Below, one piece after another: positions 53,253-61,207 of a stretch of 64,000 nt of DNA (the stretch's first letter is position 1; every line of letters begins with the position of its first letter). Position numbers and translations under genes: made by a program. This DNA is from Litorimonas sp963972195 (GTDB lineage: Bacteria > Pseudomonadota > Alphaproteobacteria > Caulobacterales > Maricaulaceae). The notes below the pieces were generated by a model, which saw nothing but the letters and a program-made list of their open reading frames with translations, ran no database searches and was not told where the DNA came from. Location of the stretch: assembly GCA_963972195.1 (NCBI GenBank), contig CAXATH010000011.1:36068-100067 (forward strand), written 5' to 3'.

Positions 53253-53673
53253 ATGGCCCGCAACCTTTCAGCTCTGATTGCCGGTCTGATATTTGGGCTG
53301 GGACTCGTTATATCGCAAATGGTCAATCCGGCTAAAGTGATTGCCTTTTTGGATTTATTTGGAGACTGGGACCCCTCCCTTGCTTTCGTCATGGGCGGCG
53401 CAGTCTTCGTCACAGCTATCGGATATCGTTTGGTCTGGAAACAGGATGCGCCTATTGCAGATGATGAATTCCATGTCCCAGAGAATCGCCCACTAGATAA
53501 ACGGCTTGCGATAGGGGCTATTATATTCGGAATTGGATGGGGGCTGGTGGGCCTCTGCCCCGGACCCGCAATCTCTTCACTTTTGATTGGGGGGTGGACC
53601 GGCCATTGTATTTCTAATCGCAATGGCAATTGGAATGGCTTTGTATGAAGCATTTGATCGTCTTACAAAGTGA
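53253..53673 (+). pseudogene. YeeE/YedE-family transporter half 2, frameshifted at a G run
   Basis: Starts ATG at 53253 (MARNLSALIAGLIFGLGL) and carries the family motif GLCPGPAISSLL. At GGGGGG (53589-53594) the frame switches: as read, it ends at 53648 with an unlikely tail (TGHCISNRNGNWNGFV). If one G is dropped, it continues as GGGPAIVFLIAMAIGMALYE to a stop at 53671-53673, which is the normal hydrophobic end of this family, and the protein would be 139 aa. Either a real inactivating or phase-variable frameshift or a sequencing error. Confidence 0.8.
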
Positions 53674-53702
53674 TCATTGAGGCAATATATCGCCAGCCTC
53701 AT

Positions 53703-53734
53703 CATACACTCTTCTAAATCGGGTGTATGTTTTT
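53703..53734 (+). terminator. Rho-independent terminator of sulfur module
   Basis: CATACAC / GTGTATG stem (13-base loop) followed by TTTTT, 29 bases after the restored stop of the second YeeE/YedE gene. Ends the plus-strand unit ahead of the convergent nuclease-helicase gene. Confidence 0.7.
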
Positions 53735-53793
53735 AATGTCCTCTTTGCCCCCTTAAGCGAAGTCACGAACATCCCCATACCGGACTTTAGAAA

Positions 53794-56700
53794 CTAAAGG
53801 TTAATCAACTCAGAAACTTCAAGAAACCTACAAAATGCATTTGCTAATTGCATCTGTCGTGGCGTTCTGCATTCAGCTTCAAAGACATTAGGAGATGCAA
53901 CTAGAACCGATACGCATTTCGCTCTAGAAATCGCGACATTAAATCTATTGGCGCTATATAAAAATTCCATACCTCTTGGCGCATCTGAATGAGAAGATGT
54001 TGCCATTGAGTAGATTGCTATTGGTGCTTCTTGCCCTTGAAATTTGTCGACGGTTCCAACCTTAGCATCGGGTATTAGTTTTTTAATCTCAAAAACCTGA
54101 GCATTATAAGGAGCAATAATCAAAATATCTTTTAGCTCTATGATACGTTCGACGCCTTTTCGGTCGACCCAGCCAGGATTGCTTCCGAGTATTTTAGCAA
54201 CCAAATGCGCGACTGTTTCCGCTTCCTCAACTGAAGAGCTCGTATTACCTATATGAGGGACTGGAAGATACCTGAGCCCCGAACCTGTAATAATCCCATC
54301 CGCACGGATTTCATGCAGCTCACACCCTGCTACAGATTCCAATTTACCATTATAGAATAGCTCAGAGTCCAAAGCGCGGATTTCCGGAGCCATGCGGTAT
54401 GAAGTTTCCAAAAATAAGCCTTGAGAAACTGATATTGTTTGCTCAGTTCCAATCAGATGGTCAAGAGCTGATACTTCGGTTCCGTCCGGGTGGGACCCTT
54501 TGATAGGTTGCTCTAGTTGCTGTGGATCCCCCAAAAGTACAATAGTTTCGGCAGAGCCAGAGATTGCAAGTGCGTTTGCCAATGACATTTGGCCAGCTTC
54601 ATCAACGAATAACACGTCTACCAATGCCTCAACATCTTTTCGTGCCCAAAAAAACGGGGTTGCTGCAGCAACTTGAGCATCACCGTTATTAACAGAAGCT
54701 ATCAATTTTTCATTGTCGCGGATAAACTGCAGTGAAGTGCCGTCCTCTTCTTTATTTCCTGTCTCGGGCTTTTGAGCACAATTAATATCAACTCCCATAG
54801 TCGGAGCAGCATCAATAACCTCGTCTAACAGGTTGCGTATCACCTTATGACTGTTCGCTGTAATTCCGACACTTTTTCCAGCCTTTACCAACTCACATAT
54901 CATTCGCGCGCCTGTATAAGATTTCCCCGTCCCTGGAGGTCCTTGAATTGGTAGTATGCCACCATTCATAAGATGAGTTAGTCGCAAACCAGCTTCCAGC
55001 GTATTTTCGTCAGAGTTTTGGAATGCTTCATCACCGGTATTCAGCGGGATTTTCAAAAGCAAATCTCTTGCTGCTCGGTACTCGCCATCACCTAGAATTC
55101 CATTTTCCGCAACATACTGTCCAAGTCGAAAAAGAGCGGCAGCCTGGTCTTTCGGTTTAATAACAGTATGAGCGTAAAACGCATCTGGATGAAGCAAGGC
55201 AGTCTTCTTGGTCTTTTTTATATCTACAGTATTCTCTTCAAAAGAAATATTTACAATGCTTCCTAAGGCCTCGCCACCAGTCGCAAAGACTCTTTCACCG
55301 CCTCGAATATCAGAGTCCTGAGGTTCGAACAGATACCGATCTACAGGAATTCCCGTTGGCGTCTGACCGACTACCTCCATATGAGTCAATCCAGAAATGG
55401 CGGTTTTTTCGTTGGCCATTTCAACCGCGCTTAGATCTTGCAACCGAAACCCTTCCCAATAAACAGCCTTCAATTCACGTCGATGCCAATCAATTATATG
55501 TGCCAGAATCCAAATTGCTTGTTGTTCAGCTGTGCGTTCACTAGGATCGATAGGTAGATTTAGTATTAGTTGAGCAATAAGAGCTTGGACACGTGCCTGT
55601 TGTTCACTGATTTCTTCACTCGGTCCGTCTTGGCCAGGCGCTGGACGAGGTATGTCCTCTCCAGTTGTTACTTGTTCTTCGCGTACGGCCTCTAGCCAAT
55701 CTCTTAATTCCAAAGTGGAAACACAATCGTCACTATTATAGCCTTGAACGACTAGCTTCGTAGGCTCATCAATTGATTGAACATCATCCAACTCGAGTCC
55801 GGAGGACAGTTTGGTTAGAGCAATATTAGCGTCCCTGAGCTTCACTTCACGCTCAAATTCGTAAAACGGTTCAAGTTTTTTGAGTGAATAACTCTCCACG
55901 CTTGCCCTTATACCATTTCGAACCACGCTTAAGAGATCAATCATCACTCGCCCGCGCAATAGATTATCCACTTCATTTTCACAGCTTGCGTAACGGCCCA
56001 TCAAGCGTTTTAGTGCACTTTGTTCGTAAGCTCCGAAATGATATATGTGCATGTCAGGGAACTCGGATCGACGTTGACTAACAAACGCAATAAACCGCTC
56101 AAACATGGCTTTTTCTTTGGCCATATCGAATGCCCAATCAGCCACGTATTGAAGTCCTCCATCTTCATCATGGAAACAGTAACCAAACAAATACTCGAGA
56201 CCGTTTTCGCCAACGAATTGATCGCTTTCGATGTCGAAAAATATATCTCCTAGTGACGGTTCAGGCAAAGCTGCCAGACCAAACTCAGGAATGATATCTA
56301 ACAATTCAAATTGAGCTGTGCCTGTAGTTCGTCCCAAGAGTTGGATCTTCGCCTGACCTTTGGTTCTCTCCAGCGCCTGAATGGAGCCCTTTAACGGAAC
56401 GAATGGGACATCTCCATCAATCTCTCCCAGCTTCTGAAGAGTATCATATCCGTTATTTTGCAACTCTGAAATTTGGTTTTTGGAAATATTCGCTACAAGG
56501 CAAAGATGATCGTCATCCCTTCTACGTGCCTCACAATGTGACTGCCAGCTGCAGATATCACAATGTGGCTTAGGGTCAGGATAAGTTGACACTTCTATGT
56601 CGGCAATAGCGTTGTTCTCAGCCGCTAATTTTACCGTTCTATAGTACGCATAATAATCATCGACACGGTATTTTTGATCGGCAAAGTCTGACCAAGGAGC

Positions 56701-57207
56701 TATAACATAAACATATTCAGGCACTATACCTTGGATTGACCCTAACATTTCAGCATAGAGACAAAGTTGCAACACTGTGCCGCCCTTAGTCTCTCTAGCA
56801 AGCTTGGTATCGATAATTTCATAAGAATACGAACCCAAAATACTGGGCACTTGAATTCTTCGTAAAAAATCTGCGCGTCCACGCCAGCGATCATTCAAAA
56901 GCGCGGCTTGAGCAATGATTTCTCTACCTTCTTGCATTGCTTCTATCGTCGCTTCAAGGCTGGCCGCATCAATGTCAACACCTTCAATAACAACAATGTC
57001 ACACCCAGAGGATTTTAAATGTTCGAAGTATGCCTGTTCATGCCGATGACCCCGCTCTCGAAGAATTTCTAATAAAGGATCGAAATTATCTGGTTTATCC
57101 ATTTGACCGGTTGCAACCTGAACATTTAATTCAGTCAGGCGATTGCAGTTTAGATGTCCAACCAGGTCAGTTGCACTCAAATAAATCGTTCCATCAAGAC
57201 ACTTCAT
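53794..57207 (-). CDS. Fe-S RecB-like nuclease / RNase-H-like / SF1 helicase fusion (TM0106-like)
   Basis: 1137-aa three-part protein. The N-terminal PD-(D/E)XK nuclease has GHRHE at 53-57, RADF at 111-114, EIIDTK at 130-135 and QLCLY at 147-151, plus cysteines C21, C216, C219 and C225, the C...C-x2-C-x5-C pattern of iron-sulfur nucleases such as AddB, Dna2 and Cas4. A DEDD/RNase-H-like segment begins IFFDIESDQF (about 316). The C-terminal helicase has Walker A GPPGTGKSYTGARM, Walker B LFVDEAGQMSLA, GTVDKFQGQEAPIAI and RFNVAISRAK. Probable DNA/RNA processing or anti-phage role. Cytoplasmic. Confidence 0.85.
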   Translation of the reverse strand: MKCLDGTIYLSATDLVGHLNCNRLTELNVQVATGQMDKPDNFDPLLEILRERGHRHEQAYFEHLKSSGCDIVVIEGVDIDAASLEATIEAMQEGREIIAQAALLNDRWRGRADFLRRIQVPSILGSYSYEIIDTKLARETKGGTVLQLCLYAEMLGSIQGIVPEYVYVIAPWSDFADQKYRVDDYYAYYRTVKLAAENNAIADIEVSTYPDPKPHCDICSWQSHCEARRRDDDHLCLVANISKNQISELQNNGYDTLQKLGEIDGDVPFVPLKGSIQALERTKGQAKIQLLGRTTGTAQFELLDIIPEFGLAALPEPSLGDIFFDIESDQFVGENGLEYLFGYCFHDEDGGLQYVADWAFDMAKEKAMFERFIAFVSQRRSEFPDMHIYHFGAYEQSALKRLMGRYASCENEVDNLLRGRVMIDLLSVVRNGIRASVESYSLKKLEPFYEFEREVKLRDANIALTKLSSGLELDDVQSIDEPTKLVVQGYNSDDCVSTLELRDWLEAVREEQVTTGEDIPRPAPGQDGPSEEISEQQARVQALIAQLILNLPIDPSERTAEQQAIWILAHIIDWHRRELKAVYWEGFRLQDLSAVEMANEKTAISGLTHMEVVGQTPTGIPVDRYLFEPQDSDIRGGERVFATGGEALGSIVNISFEENTVDIKKTKKTALLHPDAFYAHTVIKPKDQAAALFRLGQYVAENGILGDGEYRAARDLLLKIPLNTGDEAFQNSDENTLEAGLRLTHLMNGGILPIQGPPGTGKSYTGARMICELVKAGKSVGITANSHKVIRNLLDEVIDAAPTMGVDINCAQKPETGNKEEDGTSLQFIRDNEKLIASVNNGDAQVAAATPFFWARKDVEALVDVLFVDEAGQMSLANALAISGSAETIVLLGDPQQLEQPIKGSHPDGTEVSALDHLIGTEQTISVSQGLFLETSYRMAPEIRALDSELFYNGKLESVAGCELHEIRADGIITGSGLRYLPVPHIGNTSSSVEEAETVAHLVAKILGSNPGWVDRKGVERIIELKDILIIAPYNAQVFEIKKLIPDAKVGTVDKFQGQEAPIAIYSMATSSHSDAPRGMEFLYSANRFNVAISRAKCVSVLVASPNVFEAECRTPRQMQLANAFCRFLEVSELINL

Positions 57208-57403
57208 TTCTATCCATCCACATTACTTAGCACATTGTCAGCTTGAAGTTTGTTCACAGGTTACGCAACCATAGAAAGACTATTCTTATGATCTGTGATT
57301 TCCCAGCTGATGTAATTTCCAATTTTAGAACGGAAATACCACTTATAAGACATAAGTTCTTCCCAACTCAGACTGCAGGGTCTGCATCGGGAAGAGCTAA
57401 ACT

Positions 57404-57547
57404 TTATTTACGCTTTGACGGCTTGGTGGTTGGCACGTTTGTGCTGGTTGGACCTTGGTACCCGGCACCAATATCCTTCTTTGGGGCGACCGATTGATAC
57501 CCTTTTTTTAACGGAACATATCTGTCCTTGTTAGTTGGCTTCGTCAT
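57404..57547 (-). CDS. 47-aa basic microprotein (YxPLKKGYQ type)
   Basis: Small open frame with a strong ribosome site (AAGGAG, 8 bases before ATG), overlapping the end of the DUF6338 gene by 17 bases. The peptide begins MTKPTNKDRYVPLKKGYQ and continues with a second GYQ (GAGYQGPTSTN) and a lysine-rich end. No signal or hydrophobic stretch; rich in Lys, Thr, Pro, probably disordered. I recall small proteins with repeated YxP/GYQP segments beside DUF6338 genes elsewhere, so a partner role is likely. Coupled translation with the upstream gene supports it. Confidence 0.75.
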   Translation of the reverse strand: MTKPTNKDRYVPLKKGYQSVAPKKDIGAGYQGPTSTNVPTTKPSKRK

Positions 57548-58166
57548 TTTTCGTCTCCTTTTGATGACCATTATCGAATTCTATCATGAGTATATCATCT
57601 CCGTTTATCCAAATTTCGAGAGGTGGGTCGCATGGAAGCCACCCACTCTCATCGTTTTCTTGAACCTCGTTGTACTCATGTACTTGAGTTAAAAATATGT
57701 CGCGAAAAGTGAGATCAGTCCCGACGAATGAATCGCCACAATACCAGCCCTTTATCGAATCACGATCTGATTTAAACCGAATAAGAACCCAACAATGCGA
57801 CCTCTTAGAGAAAGCGTAGTCCCATGCCGTTGGTATAGGTGACCTAATAGGTATTCCAAGTGACCTCAATTTTGGTGAAAGCCTCTCCCACAAGACTCCT
57901 GCTAAGTAGCCTAGAATGGCTGGCAAAAAAACTAGGTTTACAAAATCCGCCAAAGGCTTTGGGGATGAGTAACCTCCGCCCAATGAATATTTCGCTAGAG
58001 TCAGTAAGTTAATGTAGAAAAAACTTACAACAACACTTAAAACGATAGTATAAAATGGCGTTGGCATCCTGGTCCGGAACGCCATCAGAAAACATGCCAA
58101 GGCAATGAACCCAGGCAATAATGATTGGATAGCAAATTCGAAATTCTCTTGAGTTAATAATTCCAT
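57531..58166 (-). CDS. DUF6338 family membrane protein
   Basis: 211 aa. Three hydrophobic segments (about residues 14-30, 37-58, 74-96) precede a cytoplasmic beta-rich domain with the DUF6338 traits CWVLIRFKSDR, GWYCGDSFVGTDLTFRDIFL and IWINGDDILMIEF. Function of the family unknown. It lies 34 bases after the 227-aa gene and overlaps the 47-aa microprotein gene, so all are one unit. Confidence 0.8.
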   Translation of the reverse strand: MELLTQENFEFAIQSLLPGFIALACFLMAFRTRMPTPFYTIVLSVVVSFFYINLLTLAKYSLGGGYSSPKPLADFVNLVFLPAILGYLAGVLWERLSPKLRSLGIPIRSPIPTAWDYAFSKRSHCWVLIRFKSDRDSIKGWYCGDSFVGTDLTFRDIFLTQVHEYNEVQENDESGWLPCDPPLEIWINGDDILMIEFDNGHQKETKNDEAN

Positions 58167-58200
58167 TTGTATACCTGCGTCTTAATTCATCGCCATCACG

Positions 58201-58884
58201 CTAACCATACTGCTCACTGAGCGCTTCCCACTCATCTATGAGTCTTTCGTATTTCTTTTTAAATTCATGTTCTTCGATGCCAGTTAGCGGAGATCCCGAA
58301 AGCGAAAATGCTCTCGCCCGCATAACGTCAAGTATTCTCAAATCTTCAGGCTCAAATTCTGGCAACGCTTCGCACAAAAGCCAGAGGCCTAATCGAGCAG
58401 TCTTCTCGTCTAAAATAGGCTCCTCACTAAAGTAGGGGTATATCAATCTCTTGCCTTGAGGTCCCAAATTCGGGTCGCCAATCAATATGGAAAGCAAGTT
58501 TTCTACCTTTACCACAGCGCCTAACTCATCGATCTCAAAACGTTTTTTTACTGTGTATGGGAATGCTGAAATGGGTTCATTTCGAGTCCGGCGTTTATTA
58601 TGCCACCACTCTAGAAATCCCTCCGTAAGTTCTGGGTATAAACGGCCTCGAGCTTCATTCTTTGCAATCCGATCCAGCGTTGCGATGCTGAGGTCAATCT
58701 CACCAGATGCATGGTTTTTTGCATCGCTCCAAAAAGGCCCATGAAAGTCTCCACCTTTTGATGAGAACCCTGAACGCTTTTTTAACTCACTTCGAATGTC
58801 ACTACGCAATAAAGTAATTTTCCTATTTTCAGGTTCATTGAAAGCTCGGAGTAACTTCCTTAGATGAATAATTCGGAATGACAT
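58201..58884 (-). CDS. Unrecognised 227-aa cytoplasmic protein
   Basis: Soluble, charged, mostly helical protein without signal or membrane segment. It starts MSFRIIHLRKLLRAFNEPEN, has a Trp-rich middle (EGFLEWWHNKRR) and an acidic C-terminal helix. I recognise no family or catalytic motif. It begins 12 bases after the YdjM-like gene and precedes DUF6338 by 34 bases, so it should act with them. A regulator or adaptor is possible but not supported by a motif. Confidence 0.75.
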   Translation of the reverse strand: MSFRIIHLRKLLRAFNEPENRKITLLRSDIRSELKKRSGFSSKGGDFHGPFWSDAKNHASGEIDLSIATLDRIAKNEARGRLYPELTEGFLEWWHNKRRTRNEPISAFPYTVKKRFEIDELGAVVKVENLLSILIGDPNLGPQGKRLIYPYFSEEPILDEKTARLGLWLLCEALPEFEPEDLRILDVMRARAFSLSGSPLTGIEEHEFKKKYERLIDEWEALSEQYG

Positions 58885-58896
58885 GTTTTCAACTCA

Positions 58897-59247
58897 CTAA
58901 ATTAAGGGCAATGAATTGGGTGTAAGGGAATCTAATACGAGGTGCGAAATTGCTGCTGCTCCCCCAACTAAAGCGATGAATCGAAGAAATTTCTCTAAAT
59001 CGGTTTCTGGTTCCCAATCATACGCTTTCTTCCAACCATAACTCATGGCTACTAAAGCCACCCAGCTGTGGAAAAATCTTCGGTGATTCGGGCATGTCGC
59101 CGGCTCTAACAAGTCTGGGATACGCCCGGCATCCTTTCCTATGAAGAAACTGGCACCCACACTTGCAAAGGTAGGCCCCGGCATTGAAGCCGCGACCGCC
59201 ATCGCAGTGAAGGAGCCAGCAAGTTCATGGGTTGCTCTTCCGGGCAC
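58897..59247 (-). CDS. YdjM-like membrane-bound metal-dependent hydrolase (LexA-binding family)
   Basis: 116 aa, shorter than E. coli YdjM. Conserved metal-ligand-like positions: THELAG near the N-terminus, RIPDLLEP, CPNHRRFFHSW and ISHLVLDSLTPNSLPL at the end, matching the second half of PF04307. Two to three hydrophobic stretches. GTG start whose G overlaps the TAG of the upstream microprotein gene, so translation is coupled. In other genomes the family is SOS-linked and often sits in islands; substrate unknown. Confidence 0.78.
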   Translation of the reverse strand: MPGRATHELAGSFTAMAVAASMPGPTFASVGASFFIGKDAGRIPDLLEPATCPNHRRFFHSWVALVAMSYGWKKAYDWEPETDLEKFLRFIALVGGAAAISHLVLDSLTPNSLPLI

Positions 59248-59420
59248 TATCTTTCCTTGCGAACGCCCTTAAAGGGCGTTTTGCTTGATGTTTTGACATC
59301 CATAAAACGTCCTGTTCCAGCATTGCGCTTCACATAGTGCCCATATGGTGTCTGGGTTTGAGAGCGTCCTCTTACTGCTCCTTTGCGATGTCCGTCTCCG
59401 GTTGGTGGGTTAGTTGCCAT
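59247..59420 (-). CDS. 57-aa GDGHR-type microprotein
   Basis: Open frame with AGGAGA 8 bases before the ATG. Starts MATNPPTGDGHRKGAVRGRS and ends with a basic PFKGVRKER. Very basic, no hydrophobic part. I recall a widespread small protein family with the GDGxRxGAVxxRSQ and KRDxxTGRFMDxK pattern; this matches both halves (VKRNAGTGRFMDVK). The stop overlaps the GTG of the YdjM-like gene. First gene of the five-gene minus-strand cassette. Confidence 0.8.
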   Translation of the reverse strand: MATNPPTGDGHRKGAVRGRSQTQTPYGHYVKRNAGTGRFMDVKTSSKTPFKGVRKER

Positions 59421-59470
59421 TTTGCATTCTCCTAAGGTTGGTTTTAGCTTCTAAAATTACACAGAAATCC

Positions 59471-59526
59471 TTGACATGAACCACTGATAGGTTTACATAT
59501 ATATCATAGATTATAATTTGTAAACC
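59471..59526 (+). promoter_or_regulatory. Promoter and autoregulatory operator of the immA-pin pair
   Basis: -35 TTGACA (59471-59476), 17-base spacer, -10 TACATA (59494-59499). The inverted repeat GGTTTACA (59490-59497) and TGTAAACC (59519-59526), 21 bases apart, overlaps the -10 and the start region. This is a fitting site for the HTH of the downstream XRE-ImmA protein. Confidence 0.7.
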
Positions 59527-59548
59527 CTGGGAGACAAGGATATGAAAA

Positions 59549-60619
59549 ATGCTTGGTGAGCGACTATTATTGGCAAGGAAAAAAGCAGGGCATTCCCTTC
59601 GCTCCTTGTCAGATACCATTGATGGCCGCGTAAGTGCACAAGCCATCGGGAAATACGAACGCAATGAGATGGCTCCGTCATCTGATATATTATCTTTGCT
59701 TGCAAAACAGCTCGGCGTGAGCTTGAGTTTTTTGTTCAGTAACCAAGTCGAAGAATTATTAGGTGTAGAATTTCGAAAAAAATCAACCACCAGCGCCCAA
59801 GAACGAGCACAGGTTGAAGCTATCGTTATTGAACACCTAGAACGATATTTGGAGATCGAAGACATTTTACAGCTTAATAGCTCTGAATGGGTAATGCCTT
59901 TGAGCAAACCATACTTCCTAAAAACTGAAGCTGATGCTGAAGCCATGGCTATTGAAGTCAGAAGAGTTTGGAACTTGGGCGAAGACCCAATACCAGACAT
60001 GACCGAGCTACTGGAAGAGCAAGGCATAAAAGTCTTAATTCTTGATCTTCCTGACGACTTCTCTGGATTAACTAGCATTGTCCGTCGCGGTAATGGAAAA
60101 TCGGAAGTTCCTGTAATCGTAATTAGTCAAAATGTGACTTTAGAACGAAGACGTTTTACCTTAGCGCACGAGCTCGCCCATAGGCTCATAGATGAAAGCT
60201 CTCCTTGCAATCATGAAAAAGCATCGGACATGTTTGCTGGCGCATTTTTAATGGTAGCGAGCCATGTTCGAGCCCAAATAGGTGAATTCAGAAAGTCCAT
60301 TAGTTATGCCGAAATTCTTGATATCAAGCGAATGTACCGCGTCAGCGCTGCCGCAGTTCTCGTTCGTTTGAAGCAATTGGGCATTCTGAGTGCTACCGCA
60401 GTGAATTATGCATTTAGAACCTTTGCTAAATCTTGGCGTTTTGAAGAACCTGACCCATTAGAAGCGGAACTCGGTTCACAAGAAAAAGCTAAACGTTTCG
60501 AAAGGCTTTGCTTAAGAGCCCTGTCGGAAAGGTTTATCTCACTGAGCAAAGGTGTTGAATTACTTCGCGTGCCCTTGTCAGACCTCGAAGAGAAGCTAAA
60601 AGGCCCCGCACACGCCTGA
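59549..60619 (+). CDS. XRE-ImmA/IrrE metallopeptidase (antitoxin-like regulator)
   Basis: 356 aa. An XRE-type helix-turn-helix at about 4-63 (LLLARKKAGHSLRSLSDTID, AQAIGKYERNEMAPSSDI) is joined to an ImmA/IrrE peptidase domain with the zinc motif HELAH at 207-211 and a distal acidic ligand candidate in ASDMFAGAFLM. AAGGA precedes the ATG. The stop overlaps the start of the PIN gene (TGATG). Such pairs are known: the regulator represses the operon and is thought to counteract the PIN toxin. Confidence 0.9.
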   Translation: MLGERLLLARKKAGHSLRSLSDTIDGRVSAQAIGKYERNEMAPSSDILSLLAKQLGVSLSFLFSNQVEELLGVEFRKKSTTSAQERAQVEAIVIEHLERYLEIEDILQLNSSEWVMPLSKPYFLKTEADAEAMAIEVRRVWNLGEDPIPDMTELLEEQGIKVLILDLPDDFSGLTSIVRRGNGKSEVPVIVISQNVTLERRRFTLAHELAHRLIDESSPCNHEKASDMFAGAFLMVASHVRAQIGEFRKSISYAEILDIKRMYRVSAAAVLVRLKQLGILSATAVNYAFRTFAKSWRFEEPDPLEAELGSQEKAKRFERLCLRALSERFISLSKGVELLRVPLSDLEEKLKGPAHA

Positions 60620-61125
60620 TGCAAATCGTAATCACGGATAGCTCTGGTCTTATTGATCTGAAGAAGGGTAGCTTATTTCGAGCCATGCTCGAGCTACCGT
60701 TCGAATTCGTGATTCCTGATTTACTGTTTGAAGACGAATTGCTTTCTCTGACTGATGAGGAAAAGCAATTCCTATTATATGGCGGCCTCAAGATCCAAAC
60801 TTTGAGCGGTGCTCAGGTTGCTCTAGCGTATCAGTATCGTAAAGAATTTACTCGTCTTTCACTCCATGATAATTTCGCCTTGGTTCTGGCCGAGGATACA
60901 GAGGCTTGCGTCTTGTTGACCGGCGATGAAAATTTAAAAAATCTAGCTCGCCAAAAAGATGTTAGGTCACACGGAATGCTTTGGCTCTTAGATTTGATTT
61001 ATGAACATGAAACAGCTCCTCTCCGCGTTCTAATAGATGCAATCAACAAATACATTGAAGATCCTTTTGTTTGGTTGCCTGATGATGAGTTGCAAACACG
61101 CCTTGAACGATATCGAAATATTTAA
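60619..61125 (+). CDS. PIN-domain protein (putative toxin RNase)
   Basis: 168-aa PIN-fold nuclease. Acidic residues expected in the metal site: D7 in ITDSSGLID, an early Glu in LLFEDELLS, the DNFALVLAEDTEA segment, and D in LTGDENLKNLA. Overlaps the ImmA gene by one base. The organisation antitoxin first, toxin second fits a type II module. Stabilisation of the ICE is a plausible job. Confidence 0.85.
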   Translation: MQIVITDSSGLIDLKKGSLFRAMLELPFEFVIPDLLFEDELLSLTDEEKQFLLYGGLKIQTLSGAQVALAYQYRKEFTRLSLHDNFALVLAEDTEACVLLTGDENLKNLARQKDVRSHGMLWLLDLIYEHETAPLRVLIDAINKYIEDPFVWLPDDELQTRLERYRNI

Positions 61126-61154
61126 ACCAAATTTTAGTCCAGAATGGATATCGT

Positions 61155-61205
61155 TTTTTTTCGACCTCCGAAGGTCCGCTAAGCCCCCAGTTGAGACGAG
61201 CGGGG
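61155..61205. repeat. Hairpin-forming stretch between convergent genes
   Basis: A T8 run and GACCT-CCGA-AGGTC hairpin are followed by a CCCCC/GGGGGG pairing. It lies between the PIN gene and the convergent lipoprotein gene. The T-run precedes the hairpin on the plus strand, so it is not a standard terminator on either strand. Confidence 0.3.
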
Positions 61206-61207
61206 GG

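Noticed and set aside
53145..53648. Longer version of the second YeeE/YedE protein starting inside the first
   Set aside because: The first 36 residues are out-of-frame translation of the preceding gene; the ATG at 53253 opens the family-typical N-terminus.
57243..57497. 84-codon plus-strand frame
   Set aside because: It is antisense to the 47-aa microprotein gene, which has a much better ribosome site, and its sequence looks unstructured.
59410..60078. 222-codon minus-strand frame opposite the immA gene
   Set aside because: Serine-rich shadow of the HTH-ImmA gene; it also runs across the clear promoter and inverted repeat.
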